DNA from: Salinarchaeum sp. | GTDB taxonomy: Archaea > Halobacteriota > Halobacteria > Halobacteriales > QS-1-68-20 | Assembly (NCBI GenBank): GCA_007122875.1 | Contig: SKSS01000010.1 | Location: 1 to 36,030, forward strand | Direction: 5' to 3' | Length of the DNA stretch: 36,030 bases | In this document: piece by piece, positions 9,232 through 18,831 of the stretch | Layout: each line of letters begins with the position of its first letter | Position numbering within the stretch: the first letter of the stretch is position 1 | Made by a program: the position numbers and the translations under genes | Notes under the pieces: generated by a model | Seen by the model: only the letters and a program-made list of their open reading frames with translations | Told to the model about the DNA's origin: nothing | Database searches by the model: none

Positions 9232-10467
9232 TCATCGGCGGGCGGCTCGGACGACCCACCCGAGGACGAGAGCGGATGCGATCAGCGAGAGTACGAGACC
9301 GGTGAACGCGGCGGCGTAGCTGATCCGTCCCGCGACGAAGCCCACGTACGTCGGGCCGAGACTCCCCAATCCGAGATACACCGTCCTGACGCCCCCGAAG
9401 TCGCCGCCTGCGCTTCCATGGGGAAAGAGCGTCATCACGAACGCGAGCATCGGCGGCGAGAACGCCATCAGCCCGACGGCGAAGACGACGATCGAGAGCA
9501 ACACGAGTTCCTGCGTCGGCGCGGCCACGATCCCGGCGAGACCGACCGCTCCGACGACGAGTGCGCCGAGCGCGACCGTCGATCGGCCGATTCGATCGCC
9601 GACCGCCCCCGAAAGCGGCTTCACGACGACGCCGATCAGAAACAGCATGGCGAACGCCCCGCTGGCGAGCGCCGGGTCGAACCCGCGTTCGAACTGGAGG
9701 AACGTCGGCAGAAAGCTGACCGCCCCCTGCCAGGTGACGAGATAGAGCGCGTACGCCAGGATCACCAGGCGAACCGTGTCGTCCCCGAACAGTCGGTCTG
9801 CGGTGCCACGAAGATCAAGCCGCGGCCGGGCGACCGCGTACGGCTCGCGCCCCCAGCGGTGGACGAGCAGCGCGACGACGACCGCGAGACAGACGACCGG
9901 GACGAACGCCGCTCGCCACGCGCCGAGCGAGAGCGCGACGATCGCGAGTCCAGCGGCGAACGCCCCGCCGAGATCCCAGTGAGCGGTGTAGACGCCGAAC
10001 GCGCGGCCGCGCTGGTCGACGAACAGGTCCGAGAGCAGCGCGTAGGCCGAACTCGGAAAGAGGCCCGATCCGATTCCGACGACGGCCGCGCCGAAGAGAA
10101 AGGAGACGAAGCCGGCGGTTCCACCCGAGTCGACGATTGCGGGCGTCACGAGCAAAACGAGAAAACCGGTCACGAGACCGGCGAGTCCCGCGACGAGCAG
10201 CGTCTTCCGGGTGAACTGATCGGAGAGTCGCCCGCCCGGAAACTGCCCGAGCGCGTTGAGACCCCAGAGAACTGAGAGGGCGATCCCCGCCTGGAACGCG
10301 CTGATTCCGAGGTCGTCGATGATCGCGGGGAGCAGCGGGGCGAGCACGAGCGTCCCCAATGCGATCGTCGCGTTACCCATCGCAACCGCGCCGAGCATGC
10401 GTCCGGTGTGGCCGCGGAACAGCCGCTCCTCGTGTGGCTTCACCGTCCGTTCCTCGCTCCCGTCCAT
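9232..10467 (-). CDS. MFS transporter
   Basis: About 12 hydrophobic segments; GRLSDQFTRKTLLVAGL resembles the MFS loop 2-3 motif. Confidence 0.92.
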   Translation of the reverse strand: MDGSEERTVKPHEERLFRGHTGRMLGAVAMGNATIALGTLVLAPLLPAIIDDLGISAFQAGIALSVLWGLNALGQFPGGRLSDQFTRKTLLVAGLAGLVTGFLVLLVTPAIVDSGGTAGFVSFLFGAAVVGIGSGLFPSSAYALLSDLFVDQRGRAFGVYTAHWDLGGAFAAGLAIVALSLGAWRAAFVPVVCLAVVVALLVHRWGREPYAVARPRLDLRGTADRLFGDDTVRLVILAYALYLVTWQGAVSFLPTFLQFERGFDPALASGAFAMLFLIGVVVKPLSGAVGDRIGRSTVALGALVVGAVGLAGIVAAPTQELVLLSIVVFAVGLMAFSPPMLAFVMTLFPHGSAGGDFGGVRTVYLGLGSLGPTYVGFVAGRISYAAAFTGLVLSLIASALVLGWVVRAARR

Positions 10468-10601
10468 CGGTCGGGGGGACGCACCCCGGCGAGTTGAGCG
10501 TGCGCATTTCGGAACCTCGTCGATAGCTCCTCGCCATCGCGGTCTTCCACGGCCGAAATCGGCGGGTTCATTTTTATGTCGGCGCGCCCAACTGAGCGAC
10601 G

Positions 10602-11879
10602 ATGACGATCGACGACCGCGCCGAGGGGCTCGCCTCCGACCTCGGTGTCGACTACGAGGAGGTCCGAGACGACCTGGAGACGCTCCGGGCGTACGACGTA
10701 CCGATGGAGGAGGCCGTCCAGAGCCTCCGGCGGAAGTACGGTGACGGTTCCGGGCGCGGCGAACCGGCCGACGTGGAAGTCGCCGACGTGTCGACTGACG
10801 ACTCGTCGGCGACCGTCACGGCCCGCGTCCTCACCGTCGGAACCAGATCGATCCGGTTCGACGGCGAAGAGCGCGTCATCCGGGAGGGGCAACTCGCCGA
10901 TCGAACCGGTCGTATCGATTACACCGCCTGGGAGGACTTCGGGTTCTCGCCCGGCGACACGGTCACCGTGGGAAACGCCGGCGTCCGCGAGTGGGAGGGT
11001 GAACCCGAACTCAACCTCGGCGAGCACACCTCCGTGCGGTTCGAGGAGGAGGCGCTCAACGTTCCCTACGAGATCGGTGGTGAGCGCGATCTCCTCGATC
11101 TCGAACCCGGCGACCGGGGCGTCGAGGTCGAGGTGCTCGTCGAGGAGGTCGAACGGCGGACGATCGACGGCCGAGACGGCGAAACCGAGATCCTGAGCGG
11201 CGTCGTCGCTGACGGCTCGGGACGGCTGCCGTTCACCGACTGGGATCCCCGCGAGACGATCGCCGACGGCGAGTCCGTCCGGATCGAGAACGCCTACGTC
11301 CGCGAGTTCAGGGGCGTTCCCTCGGTCAACGTCTCGGAGTTTTCGTCCGTCGAGACGCTCGATCGGGAGGTCGACGCCGGCGACGCCGCCCAGCGGATGG
11401 GAATCGGCGAGGCGGTCGCCTCCGGCGGCCGCTACGACGTCGAACTCGTCGGCAACGTGGTGTCAGTCCGAGACGGCTCCGGGCTGATCCAGCGCTGTTC
11501 CGACTGCGGCCGGGTGATTCAGTCCGGCCGCTGTCGAAGCCACGGCGAGGTCGATGGCTACGACGACCTCCGGACGAAGGCGGTCGTCGACGACGGCACC
11601 GGCGCGGTGACGGCGGTCCTCGACGACGAACGGACCGCCGACGTGTACGGCGGCGACCTCGACGACGCCCGCGAGCAGGCCCGCGAGGCGATGGATCAGG
11701 AGGTCGTCGCGGACGAGATCCGCGAGCGGCTGGTCGGCACCGCGGTTCGCGTCCGGGGGCACCTCAGCGTCGACGACTTCGGCGCGAACGTCGAGGCGAT
11801 CGAGTTCGAAGAACGAACCGACGATCCCGCCGACCGTGCGCGTGAGCTGCTCGCGTCGGTCGGGGAGGTGGACGGATGA
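10602..11879 (+). CDS. Replication protein A / single-stranded DNA-binding protein with OB folds and a zinc finger
   Basis: Repeated OB-fold segments (GEERVIREGQLADRTGRIDYTAWEDFGFSPGDTVTVGNAGVREWEGEPELNLGEHT) and CSDCGRVIQSGRCRSH. TTTTTAT box at about -28. Confidence 0.92.
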   Translation: MTIDDRAEGLASDLGVDYEEVRDDLETLRAYDVPMEEAVQSLRRKYGDGSGRGEPADVEVADVSTDDSSATVTARVLTVGTRSIRFDGEERVIREGQLADRTGRIDYTAWEDFGFSPGDTVTVGNAGVREWEGEPELNLGEHTSVRFEEEALNVPYEIGGERDLLDLEPGDRGVEVEVLVEEVERRTIDGRDGETEILSGVVADGSGRLPFTDWDPRETIADGESVRIENAYVREFRGVPSVNVSEFSSVETLDREVDAGDAAQRMGIGEAVASGGRYDVELVGNVVSVRDGSGLIQRCSDCGRVIQSGRCRSHGEVDGYDDLRTKAVVDDGTGAVTAVLDDERTADVYGGDLDDAREQAREAMDQEVVADEIRERLVGTAVRVRGHLSVDDFGANVEAIEFEERTDDPADRARELLASVGEVDG

Positions 11880-13330
11880 GCGCCGACACCCCCGGAAACC
11901 GGGAGGTTGCCTACCGGATCTTCGCGGCCGAGTACGAGGACGCGACGCTCGAACACGCCGAGAGCGACGAGGAACGGGCCCCAACGTACGTGGTGACCCC
12001 GACCGGTGCGCGGGTCAATCGCCTCTTTCTCGTCGGCGTCCTCACCGAGGTCACGCCGGTCAACGAGGAGATGCTCCGTGCGCGGATCGTCGACCAGACG
12101 GGTGCGTTCGTCTCCTACGCCGGCCAGTATCAGCCGGACGCCCGCGCCGCGCTCGAACGGACCGATCCGCCGGCGTTCCTCGCGGTGACGGGCAAGGCGC
12201 GAACGTTCGAACCGGACGACGCGGACGTGGTCTACACCTCCGTCCGTCCGGAGTCGGTCACCGTCGTCGACGCGGACACCCGCGATCGGTTCACGGTGAC
12301 CGCCGCGGAACACGCCCTCGAACGGGTGGGAATCGTGGCCGCGGGGATCCAGTCGGGGCTGGACGCCGGGGACCTTCGGGCGGCGCTCGACGAGGCGGGC
12401 GTTCCAGAGGGGATCGCCGCTGGCGTCCCGCTGGCGCTCGATCACTACGGGACGGGACCGGCGTACCTCGCGGCGATCCGGGATCTCGCCCTCGACGCCG
12501 CTCGCGTGGTCGCCGGCGATCGTGACGAGGTTCCCCCGCTCGACGTGGCTCCGGACGATCCCGGTGACGCGGATCTCGACGAACTCGCAGCGCTCGCCCC
12601 GTTCGACGGCCCACTGGAACCGCCTGCGGATGCCGTCTCGTCACCCTCAGCGACGGACGAATCGGAGACGATCCCTCCCGCTGACGGAGAGCCGGATTCG
12701 GCCGCAGCCGGGACGGCGACCGGCAGCGAGCGGGAGACGGTGGACGATCCCGAGGAGGTTGAAGCGGCTGCCGAATCGGAAGACAGCGTCGAGTTCGACG
12801 CGGATCTGGACGATCCCGACCCGGATGAGGAGGACCGCTCCGATCCGGATGAGGAGGACGACGACCTTGACGGCGAGGACGGTGACGACGCTCCCGACGG
12901 AATGTACGAGATTGACGACGAGGAGCGCGAACGGATCGAAGCGGAGTACGGAACCGACTTCACCACGGCGTCCGAGGTCGACGAACCCGGTGAGGCCGGA
13001 ATCGAGACGCCGGATCCGGAACCCGAAGAGGCCGATACCGACGAGGTCGACGAAGCACCGAACGCCGGAGATGCCGATGAAGCCGCCGACCGACCCTCCG
13101 ATCCCGAGGACGACTCCGAATCCACCGACGACGACATCGATCTCGAAGACGCCGTGATGGACGTGATGCGGGAACTCGCCGACGGTGGAGGAGCCGATCG
13201 GGAGACCGTCCTCGCCCGCGTGGTCGACGAACACGGCGCGAATCCGGACGATGTCGAGGAGGCGATTCAGTCGGCGTTGATGGGCGGCCGGTGTTACGAA
13301 CCGGACGAGAACACGCTCCAGCCGATCTGA
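11876..13330 (+). CDS. RPA-associated protein (OB fold, acidic linker, C-terminal winged-helix-like segment)
   Basis: ATGA overlap with the RPA gene; NREVAYRIFAAEYEDATLEHAESDEERAPTYVVTPTGARVNRLFLVGVLTEV; about 170 aa acidic linker. Confidence 0.88.
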   Translation: MSADTPGNREVAYRIFAAEYEDATLEHAESDEERAPTYVVTPTGARVNRLFLVGVLTEVTPVNEEMLRARIVDQTGAFVSYAGQYQPDARAALERTDPPAFLAVTGKARTFEPDDADVVYTSVRPESVTVVDADTRDRFTVTAAEHALERVGIVAAGIQSGLDAGDLRAALDEAGVPEGIAAGVPLALDHYGTGPAYLAAIRDLALDAARVVAGDRDEVPPLDVAPDDPGDADLDELAALAPFDGPLEPPADAVSSPSATDESETIPPADGEPDSAAAGTATGSERETVDDPEEVEAAAESEDSVEFDADLDDPDPDEEDRSDPDEEDDDLDGEDGDDAPDGMYEIDDEERERIEAEYGTDFTTASEVDEPGEAGIETPDPEPEEADTDEVDEAPNAGDADEAADRPSDPEDDSESTDDDIDLEDAVMDVMRELADGGGADRETVLARVVDEHGANPDDVEEAIQSALMGGRCYEPDENTLQPI

Positions 13331-14082
13331 TGGCACGGATCGAGCCGGTTCCGGGAGAGCCGGCCGCGATCGCCGATCTTGGGGACGAACGAGCACTCGT
13401 CCTCGCGGACTACCACGCGGGGATCGAAGCCGCCCTCCGGGACGAACGTGGCGTGAGCATCGAGAGCCAGGCCGCCGACCGACGCGAACGTGTGCTCGAC
13501 CTCCTCGCCCAGACGGGAGTCGACCGACTGCTTGTCCTCGGCGACATCGCGCACTCGTTCGGCGGCCCGCACGGCGCAGAGCGCGGGGAGATCGAGGTCC
13601 TCGTCGAGCGCGTCACCGAACGCGTTCCGCTCACGCTCACGAAGGGGAACCACGACGGCGGGATCGAGGCGATCCTTGACGACCGGCCGGGCGTGACAGT
13701 CGTCGGCGCGGAGGGGGTGCGGATCGAGGACGTGGGGGTCGCACACGGACACGCCTGGCCCGCAGCCGACGTGATGGCCGCGCCGACGGTCTGTATCGCC
13801 CACGAACATCCGCAGGTCCGGCTGACCGACCGAGTGGGCGGTCGCCGGATCGAGCCGGTGTGGTTGCGCGGACGGCTCGATCCGGCCGTGTTCGAGGAGC
13901 GCTACCCAACGGTACGCGCCGACGGCTCACTCGTGGTGATGCCCGCGTTCAACAACCTCGTCGGCGGGACGTGGATCAACGAGGCCGACGACTTCCTTTC
14001 GCCGTTTCTCCCCGAAGGGCTGGCGGAAGGGGAGGCGTACCTGCTCGACGGGACGCGATTGGGCAACTATCGAGACGTGTAA
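13330..14082 (+). CDS. Metallophosphoesterase (calcineurin-like), third gene of the RPA operon
   Basis: LVLADYHAGIE, LLVLGDIAHSFG, LTKGNHDGGIE, VAHGHAW motifs. Overlaps the preceding stop (TGATG). Confidence 0.9.
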   Translation: MARIEPVPGEPAAIADLGDERALVLADYHAGIEAALRDERGVSIESQAADRRERVLDLLAQTGVDRLLVLGDIAHSFGGPHGAERGEIEVLVERVTERVPLTLTKGNHDGGIEAILDDRPGVTVVGAEGVRIEDVGVAHGHAWPAADVMAAPTVCIAHEHPQVRLTDRVGGRRIEPVWLRGRLDPAVFEERYPTVRADGSLVVMPAFNNLVGGTWINEADDFLSPFLPEGLAEGEAYLLDGTRLGNYRDV

Positions 14083-14117
14083 ACGGATGCGAGCCGTCGA
14101 GGCTTCGACCGTTCGCG

Positions 14118-14555
14118 TCAGTCGGCAGCCGCTTTCCGCCGCAATCGAATCACCTCGACGGCCGTCGCCGCCAGATAGCCCAGGACGGCGGCGATCGGTC
14201 CGTAGATAACTACCTCGAACAGCGACCGCGAGATCGCGAAGAACAGCACATCTTGAAACGCCAGCATCGGCAGTTCCGCGCCGATGATTCTCGCCTGTCT
14301 GTCGACGATCAACGGAACGGCACAGAGAAACGCGATCGTCGCCGCGACGAGCCCGTTGAGGGAGATCTGCGCGTAGAAGTCGCTTCGAACGCCGGCAACC
14401 GTCCCCGCGACGGCACCCGCCAGGACCAGTACGATCGGTTCGATCCCTGCGAGCATGATGAACACCCCGGTGAAGGCTCCTGGAATCGCACCCCACAGTA
14501 CCGGCGACCAGTCGACGTCGAACCCGGGATCGAGCCCGGCCCGTCCGTGTTTCAT
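14118..14555 (-). CDS. Small multi-pass membrane protein (DUF5518-like)
   Basis: Start at MKHGRAGLDPGFDVDWSPVLWGAIPGAFTGVFIMLAG inside the listed ORF; about four hydrophobic segments with Gly-rich TMs. Confidence 0.72.
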   Translation of the reverse strand: MKHGRAGLDPGFDVDWSPVLWGAIPGAFTGVFIMLAGIEPIVLVLAGAVAGTVAGVRSDFYAQISLNGLVAATIAFLCAVPLIVDRQARIIGAELPMLAFQDVLFFAISRSLFEVVIYGPIAAVLGYLAATAVEVIRLRRKAAAD

Positions 14556-14656
14556 GGATGATTGATCCGAGTGATCCGGATAAAAATTTGTGGGTTCCTC
14601 ACCGACAGTTGTATACACCCGACGCGCTTTTCGCCCTTGGGCGGGTACTTCCGTCG

Positions 14657-17500
14657 ATGACTGAGGGGCGGTCGGCCGGCGGAGAAGCGGTCTTCTCGCT
14701 GCTCGGCGAGCGGCTGCGATCGGCGCTCTCCGAACGGGGGTTTCGCACGCCAACGCTTCCGCAACAGCGGGCGCTCCCACCGCTCGTAGAGGGGCGGAAC
14801 ACGCTCGTCGTCGCGCCGACCGGCACGGGAAAGACCGAGACCGCGATGTTGCCGGTGTTCGATTCGCTCGTGTCGGATCGCCCGGAGGGAATCGGTGCGC
14901 TCTACGTCACCCCACTTCGGGCGCTGAATCGGGACATGCGCGAGCGGCTGGAGTGGTGGGGCGAGCAACTCGATCTACGGGTCGACGTTCGCCACGGCGA
15001 CACGACAGACTATCGGCGACGACGACAGGCGGTCGATCCGCCGGACGTGCTGATCACGACGCCGGAGACCGTCCAGGCGATGCTCACGGGCGAACGACTC
15101 CGGGAAGGGCTGTCGTCGGTCGACCACGTGATCGTCGACGAGGTCCACGAACTCGCGGGTGACAAGCGCGGGGCGCAGCTCACAGTCGGGCTGGAGCGAC
15201 TGCGACGGCTCGCGGGACCGTTCCAGCGGATCGGTCTCTCGGCAACGGTCGGCGACCCGGGCGAAGTGGGACGGTTTCTGACCGGTGATCGGGGCTGTTC
15301 GATCGTCGAGGTGGACGCCACGAGCCGGCTGTCGCTGTCGGTCGTCTCCCCCGAGACGACGGGTGAGGACGAGCACCTCGCTGCTGAACTGGCGGTCGAA
15401 CCCAAGACCGCGAGTCACGTCCGGACGATCCGTGATCTCGTCGCCGACAGCGAGTCCGCGCTGATCTTCGTGAACACCCGGCAGACCGCTGAAGCGCTCG
15501 GATCGCGGTTTCGGGCGCTCGACGAGTCGATCGGCGTCCATCACGGCTCGCTCTCGAAGGAGGCCCGAATCGAGGTCGAAGACGAGTTCAAAGCCGGTCG
15601 GCTCGACGGTCTGCTGTGTACGTCGTCGATGGAGCTGGGGATCGACGTGGGGCGGGTCGACCACGTAATCCAGTACCGAAGTCCGCGGGAGGTCACCCGG
15701 TTGCTCCAGCGGGTCGGGCGGGCCGGCCACCGATCTGACCGGATCTCGCGGGGGACGGTCGTCGCGGCCGACGCCGACGACGTGCTGGAGTCGATCGTCA
15801 TCGCCCGTCGGGGGCTCGCCGGATCGGTCGAACCGGCCGCGATCCACCATGGTAGCCTCGACGTCGTGGCGAATCAGGTCGCGGGGATCGTCCACGCGAC
15901 CGGCGGGCTGTCGGCCCGTGAGGTGTACGAGACGATCACGGCCGCCTATCCGTTTCGGAACCTCGATGAGGAGACGTTCCGGGAGGTCGTCCGCGAGCTG
16001 TCGCGCAACCGCATCGTCTGGATCGACGAGGAGAGCGATCGCCTGGAGACGAGCGGCGCGACCTGGCAGTACGTGTACGCCACCCTCTCGATGATTCCGG
16101 ACGAGGAGACCTACGAGGTTCGCGACGTGGCCGCCGGCCGAAACGTCGGGACGCTCGACGAGCGATTTGTCGTGAACTTCGCACAGCCGGGCGCGACGTT
16201 CGTCCAGCGCGGACGGATGTGGCGAATCTCCACGATCGAGGACGACGAGAACCGCGTCGAAGTCACGCCGGTCGAGGATCCAGCCGGTGAGGTCCCCTCG
16301 TGGACCGGCGAGGAGATTCCCGTTCCGGAGGCCGTCGCCCGCGAGGTCGGCGAACTCCGACGGATCGCGGCCGAGCAGGTAGCCGACGGCGCACCGATCG
16401 ACGCGGTCGCCCGCGATCTCGCAGCGCGCTATCCGGCCGACGCGGACGTGCTCGAAACGGGGATCGCCACCGTTGGCGAGACCGTCGACGCCGGGCTACC
16501 GGTCCCGACCGACGAGCGGGTCGTCGTGGAGGCGGCCGGGGGAACCGTCGTCGTGAACGCCGCGCTCGGCCACGAAGCCAACGAGACCGTCGGTCGGATC
16601 TGCACCGCGCTGGTGGGGCAGCAAACCGGCTCCTCGATCGGGCTGGACATCGACCCCTACCGAATCGAGCTGTCGGTCCCGCCGGCCGTAAGCGGGACGG
16701 ACGTCGCCGAGGTGCTCCGCGAGACCGACCCCGCGCACGTCCGGCCGATCGTCGAGTTGACCCTCAAGCGATCGAACGCGCTCCGGTTCCGGCTGGCCCA
16801 CGTCGCGGCCACCTTCGGTGCGCTCCGCGGTTGGGAGGGGGCGTCCGCGCGGGATCTCTCGTCGAATCGGCTCCTGGCCGCCCTCGAAGACACCCCGATC
16901 TACGACGAGGCCGTCCGCGAGGTGTTCCACGAGGATCTCGACGCGGACGCGGCGGCCGACGCCATCGCCCGCATTCAGTCGCGAGCCCTCGACCTGACCG
17001 TGATCGGCGAGCGGACGCCCGTCGGTCTCGGCGGACGAACAGGGGGCGGGGAGTTGATCGCGCCGGAGGTGGCTGACGCGAGCGTGATCGAGTCGGTCAA
17101 AGAGCGGCTGCTCGACGACGAGGTTCGGCTGCTGTGCGTCCACTGTACGGAGTGGGAGCGTCGTCGACGGGTCGGCAGTCTGCCCGACGAGATTGTCTGT
17201 CCGAACTGCGAGTCGACCCGGATCGCCGCACTCAACCCGTGGGACGAGGAGACGCCCGCGGCGGTCCGTGCCCGTGAGAAGGACACAGAGCAGGAACGGT
17301 TGACCCGACGAGCGCACCGATCGGCGAACCTCGTCCAGGCGCACGGTCAGAAGGCGATCGTCGCGCTCGCGGCGCGGGGGATCGGACCCGACTCGGCGGC
17401 ACGTGTCCTCGGAAAACTCCGAGAGAGCGAACTGGAATTGTATCGGGACATCCTCGAACGCGAACGGGAGTACGCCCGGACGAAGGCGTTCTGGGACTGA
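14657..17500 (+). CDS. Lhr-type (large helicase-related) DEAD/DEAH-box ATP-dependent helicase
   Basis: APTGTGKTETAMLP (Walker A), DEVHELAG (DExH), LSATVG (III), LLQRVGRAGHR (VI); long Lhr-like C-terminal region with CVHC...CPNC. Confidence 0.92.
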   Translation: MTEGRSAGGEAVFSLLGERLRSALSERGFRTPTLPQQRALPPLVEGRNTLVVAPTGTGKTETAMLPVFDSLVSDRPEGIGALYVTPLRALNRDMRERLEWWGEQLDLRVDVRHGDTTDYRRRRQAVDPPDVLITTPETVQAMLTGERLREGLSSVDHVIVDEVHELAGDKRGAQLTVGLERLRRLAGPFQRIGLSATVGDPGEVGRFLTGDRGCSIVEVDATSRLSLSVVSPETTGEDEHLAAELAVEPKTASHVRTIRDLVADSESALIFVNTRQTAEALGSRFRALDESIGVHHGSLSKEARIEVEDEFKAGRLDGLLCTSSMELGIDVGRVDHVIQYRSPREVTRLLQRVGRAGHRSDRISRGTVVAADADDVLESIVIARRGLAGSVEPAAIHHGSLDVVANQVAGIVHATGGLSAREVYETITAAYPFRNLDEETFREVVRELSRNRIVWIDEESDRLETSGATWQYVYATLSMIPDEETYEVRDVAAGRNVGTLDERFVVNFAQPGATFVQRGRMWRISTIEDDENRVEVTPVEDPAGEVPSWTGEEIPVPEAVAREVGELRRIAAEQVADGAPIDAVARDLAARYPADADVLETGIATVGETVDAGLPVPTDERVVVEAAGGTVVVNAALGHEANETVGRICTALVGQQTGSSIGLDIDPYRIELSVPPAVSGTDVAEVLRETDPAHVRPIVELTLKRSNALRFRLAHVAATFGALRGWEGASARDLSSNRLLAALEDTPIYDEAVREVFHEDLDADAAADAIARIQSRALDLTVIGERTPVGLGGRTGGGELIAPEVADASVIESVKERLLDDEVRLLCVHCTEWERRRRVGSLPDEIVCPNCESTRIAALNPWDEETPAAVRAREKDTEQERLTRRAHRSANLVQAHGQKAIVALAARGIGPDSAARVLGKLRESELELYRDILEREREYARTKAFWD

Positions 17501-17562
17501 GAGAACCGGTGGACGGAAAAGAGAAAACCGTGAGACCGGAACTCAAACGGAGATCTGACACA

Positions 17563-17618
17563 TCCGACGATAGGTGAAAATCCAGTTTCACTCGTGGATT
17601 CTGATAAATAATGTCGGA
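17563..17618. other. Nested inverted repeat in the convergent helicase/tfb intergenic region
   Basis: Outer arms TCCGAC (17563-17568)/GTCGGA (17613-17618); inner arms AATCCA (17579-17584)/TGGATT (17595-17600). Confidence 0.35.
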
Positions 17619-17711
17619 ATAATAGGGTCCGGTGACAATCGTCGCAGTGGAGAGATGACGGGTCGCGGAACGAGCGGCCACACCTCCCCGGTGGCTCTCG
17701 TCTGACCCGCC

Positions 17712-18677
17712 CTAGTCGTGAATCCCCATCGCCTTGATCTGTTCCTGATAGCGATTTCGGATGGTGACCTCGGTCACCTGCGCGACATCGGCGACCTCGC
17801 GCTGGGTCTTCTTCTCGTTGCAGAGCAGGGACGCCGCGTAGATGGCGGCGGCGGCGTAGCCGGTCGGGGACTTCCCGGAGAGCAATCCCTGTTCGGTCGT
17901 TACGTCGATGATCTCGTTGGCCTTCGCCTGTACCTCCTCGGTGAGGTCGAGTTCCGAGCAAAAGCGGGGGACGTACTTCTTCGGGTCGACCGGGTGCATC
18001 TCCAGGGTGAGTTCCTGGGCAATGTACCGGTAGGTCCGGCCAATCTCCTTGCGGTCGACCCGCGACACTGCCGAGACCTCTTCGAGCGAGCGGGGAATCC
18101 CCTCCATCCGGCAGGCGATGTAGAGCGTGCTGGTGGCCACCCCCTCGATAGATCGGCCACGGATGAGATCCTCGGCGAGCGCCCGCCGATACGTCACGCA
18201 CGCGACCTCCCGGACGGAGCGGGGAATGGCCAGCGCCGAGGCCATTCGATCGGTCTCCGAGAGCGCAAACTGGAGGTTTCGCTCGCCGGCGTCCTTCGTT
18301 CGAATCCGCTCTTGCCACTTACGAAGCCGTCGCATCTGGCCGCGCTTTTCCGGCGAGAGCGACCGACCGTATGCGTCCGCGTTCTTCCAGTCGATGGACG
18401 TGGTCATCCCCTTGTCGTGCATCGTCTGGGTCGTCGGTGCGCCGACACGCGACTTGCTCTGACGGTCCTGATGGTTGAACGCCCGCCACTCCGGCCCACG
18501 ATCGATGAGTCGCTCCTCGACGATCAGCCCACAGTCCTCACACGTGAGTTCGCTGCCGTCAGCGCTCGTCACGAGCGTATCCGACTCACACTCCGGACAA
18601 TGTTGTACGCCCTCCCGTTCGTCCGGGCCGGTTGTCGATCGCTCCTCGCGCTCTCGCTGCTGGACAGGGCGTGTCAT
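17712..18677 (-). CDS. tfb: Transcription initiation factor IIB
   Basis: Zinc ribbon [29 protein letters not shown], two cyclin-like repeats, TFIIB signature [18 protein letters not shown]. Confidence 0.96.
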   Translation of the reverse strand: MTRPVQQREREERSTTGPDEREGVQHCPECESDTLVTSADGSELTCEDCGLIVEERLIDRGPEWRAFNHQDRQSKSRVGAPTTQTMHDKGMTTSIDWKNADAYGRSLSPEKRGQMRRLRKWQERIRTKDAGERNLQFALSETDRMASALAIPRSVREVACVTYRRALAEDLIRGRSIEGVATSTLYIACRMEGIPRSLEEVSAVSRVDRKEIGRTYRYIAQELTLEMHPVDPKKYVPRFCSELDLTEEVQAKANEIIDVTTEQGLLSGKSPTGYAAAAIYAASLLCNEKKTQREVADVAQVTEVTIRNRYQEQIKAMGIHD

Positions 18678-18831
18678 CGGTCGACTCTATGGAATCCGCC
18701 GAGACGGTTAAACCTGCGTGTCAGTGGCCAGCCGGGTGACAGTTCGCGGCAAGGGAAGTTTTGGGGTAGTTCCCCACCCGCCGAACGACGGGTACGTTTA
18801 TACTTCGGGACTTCGTCGGTCCGGGCGACGA

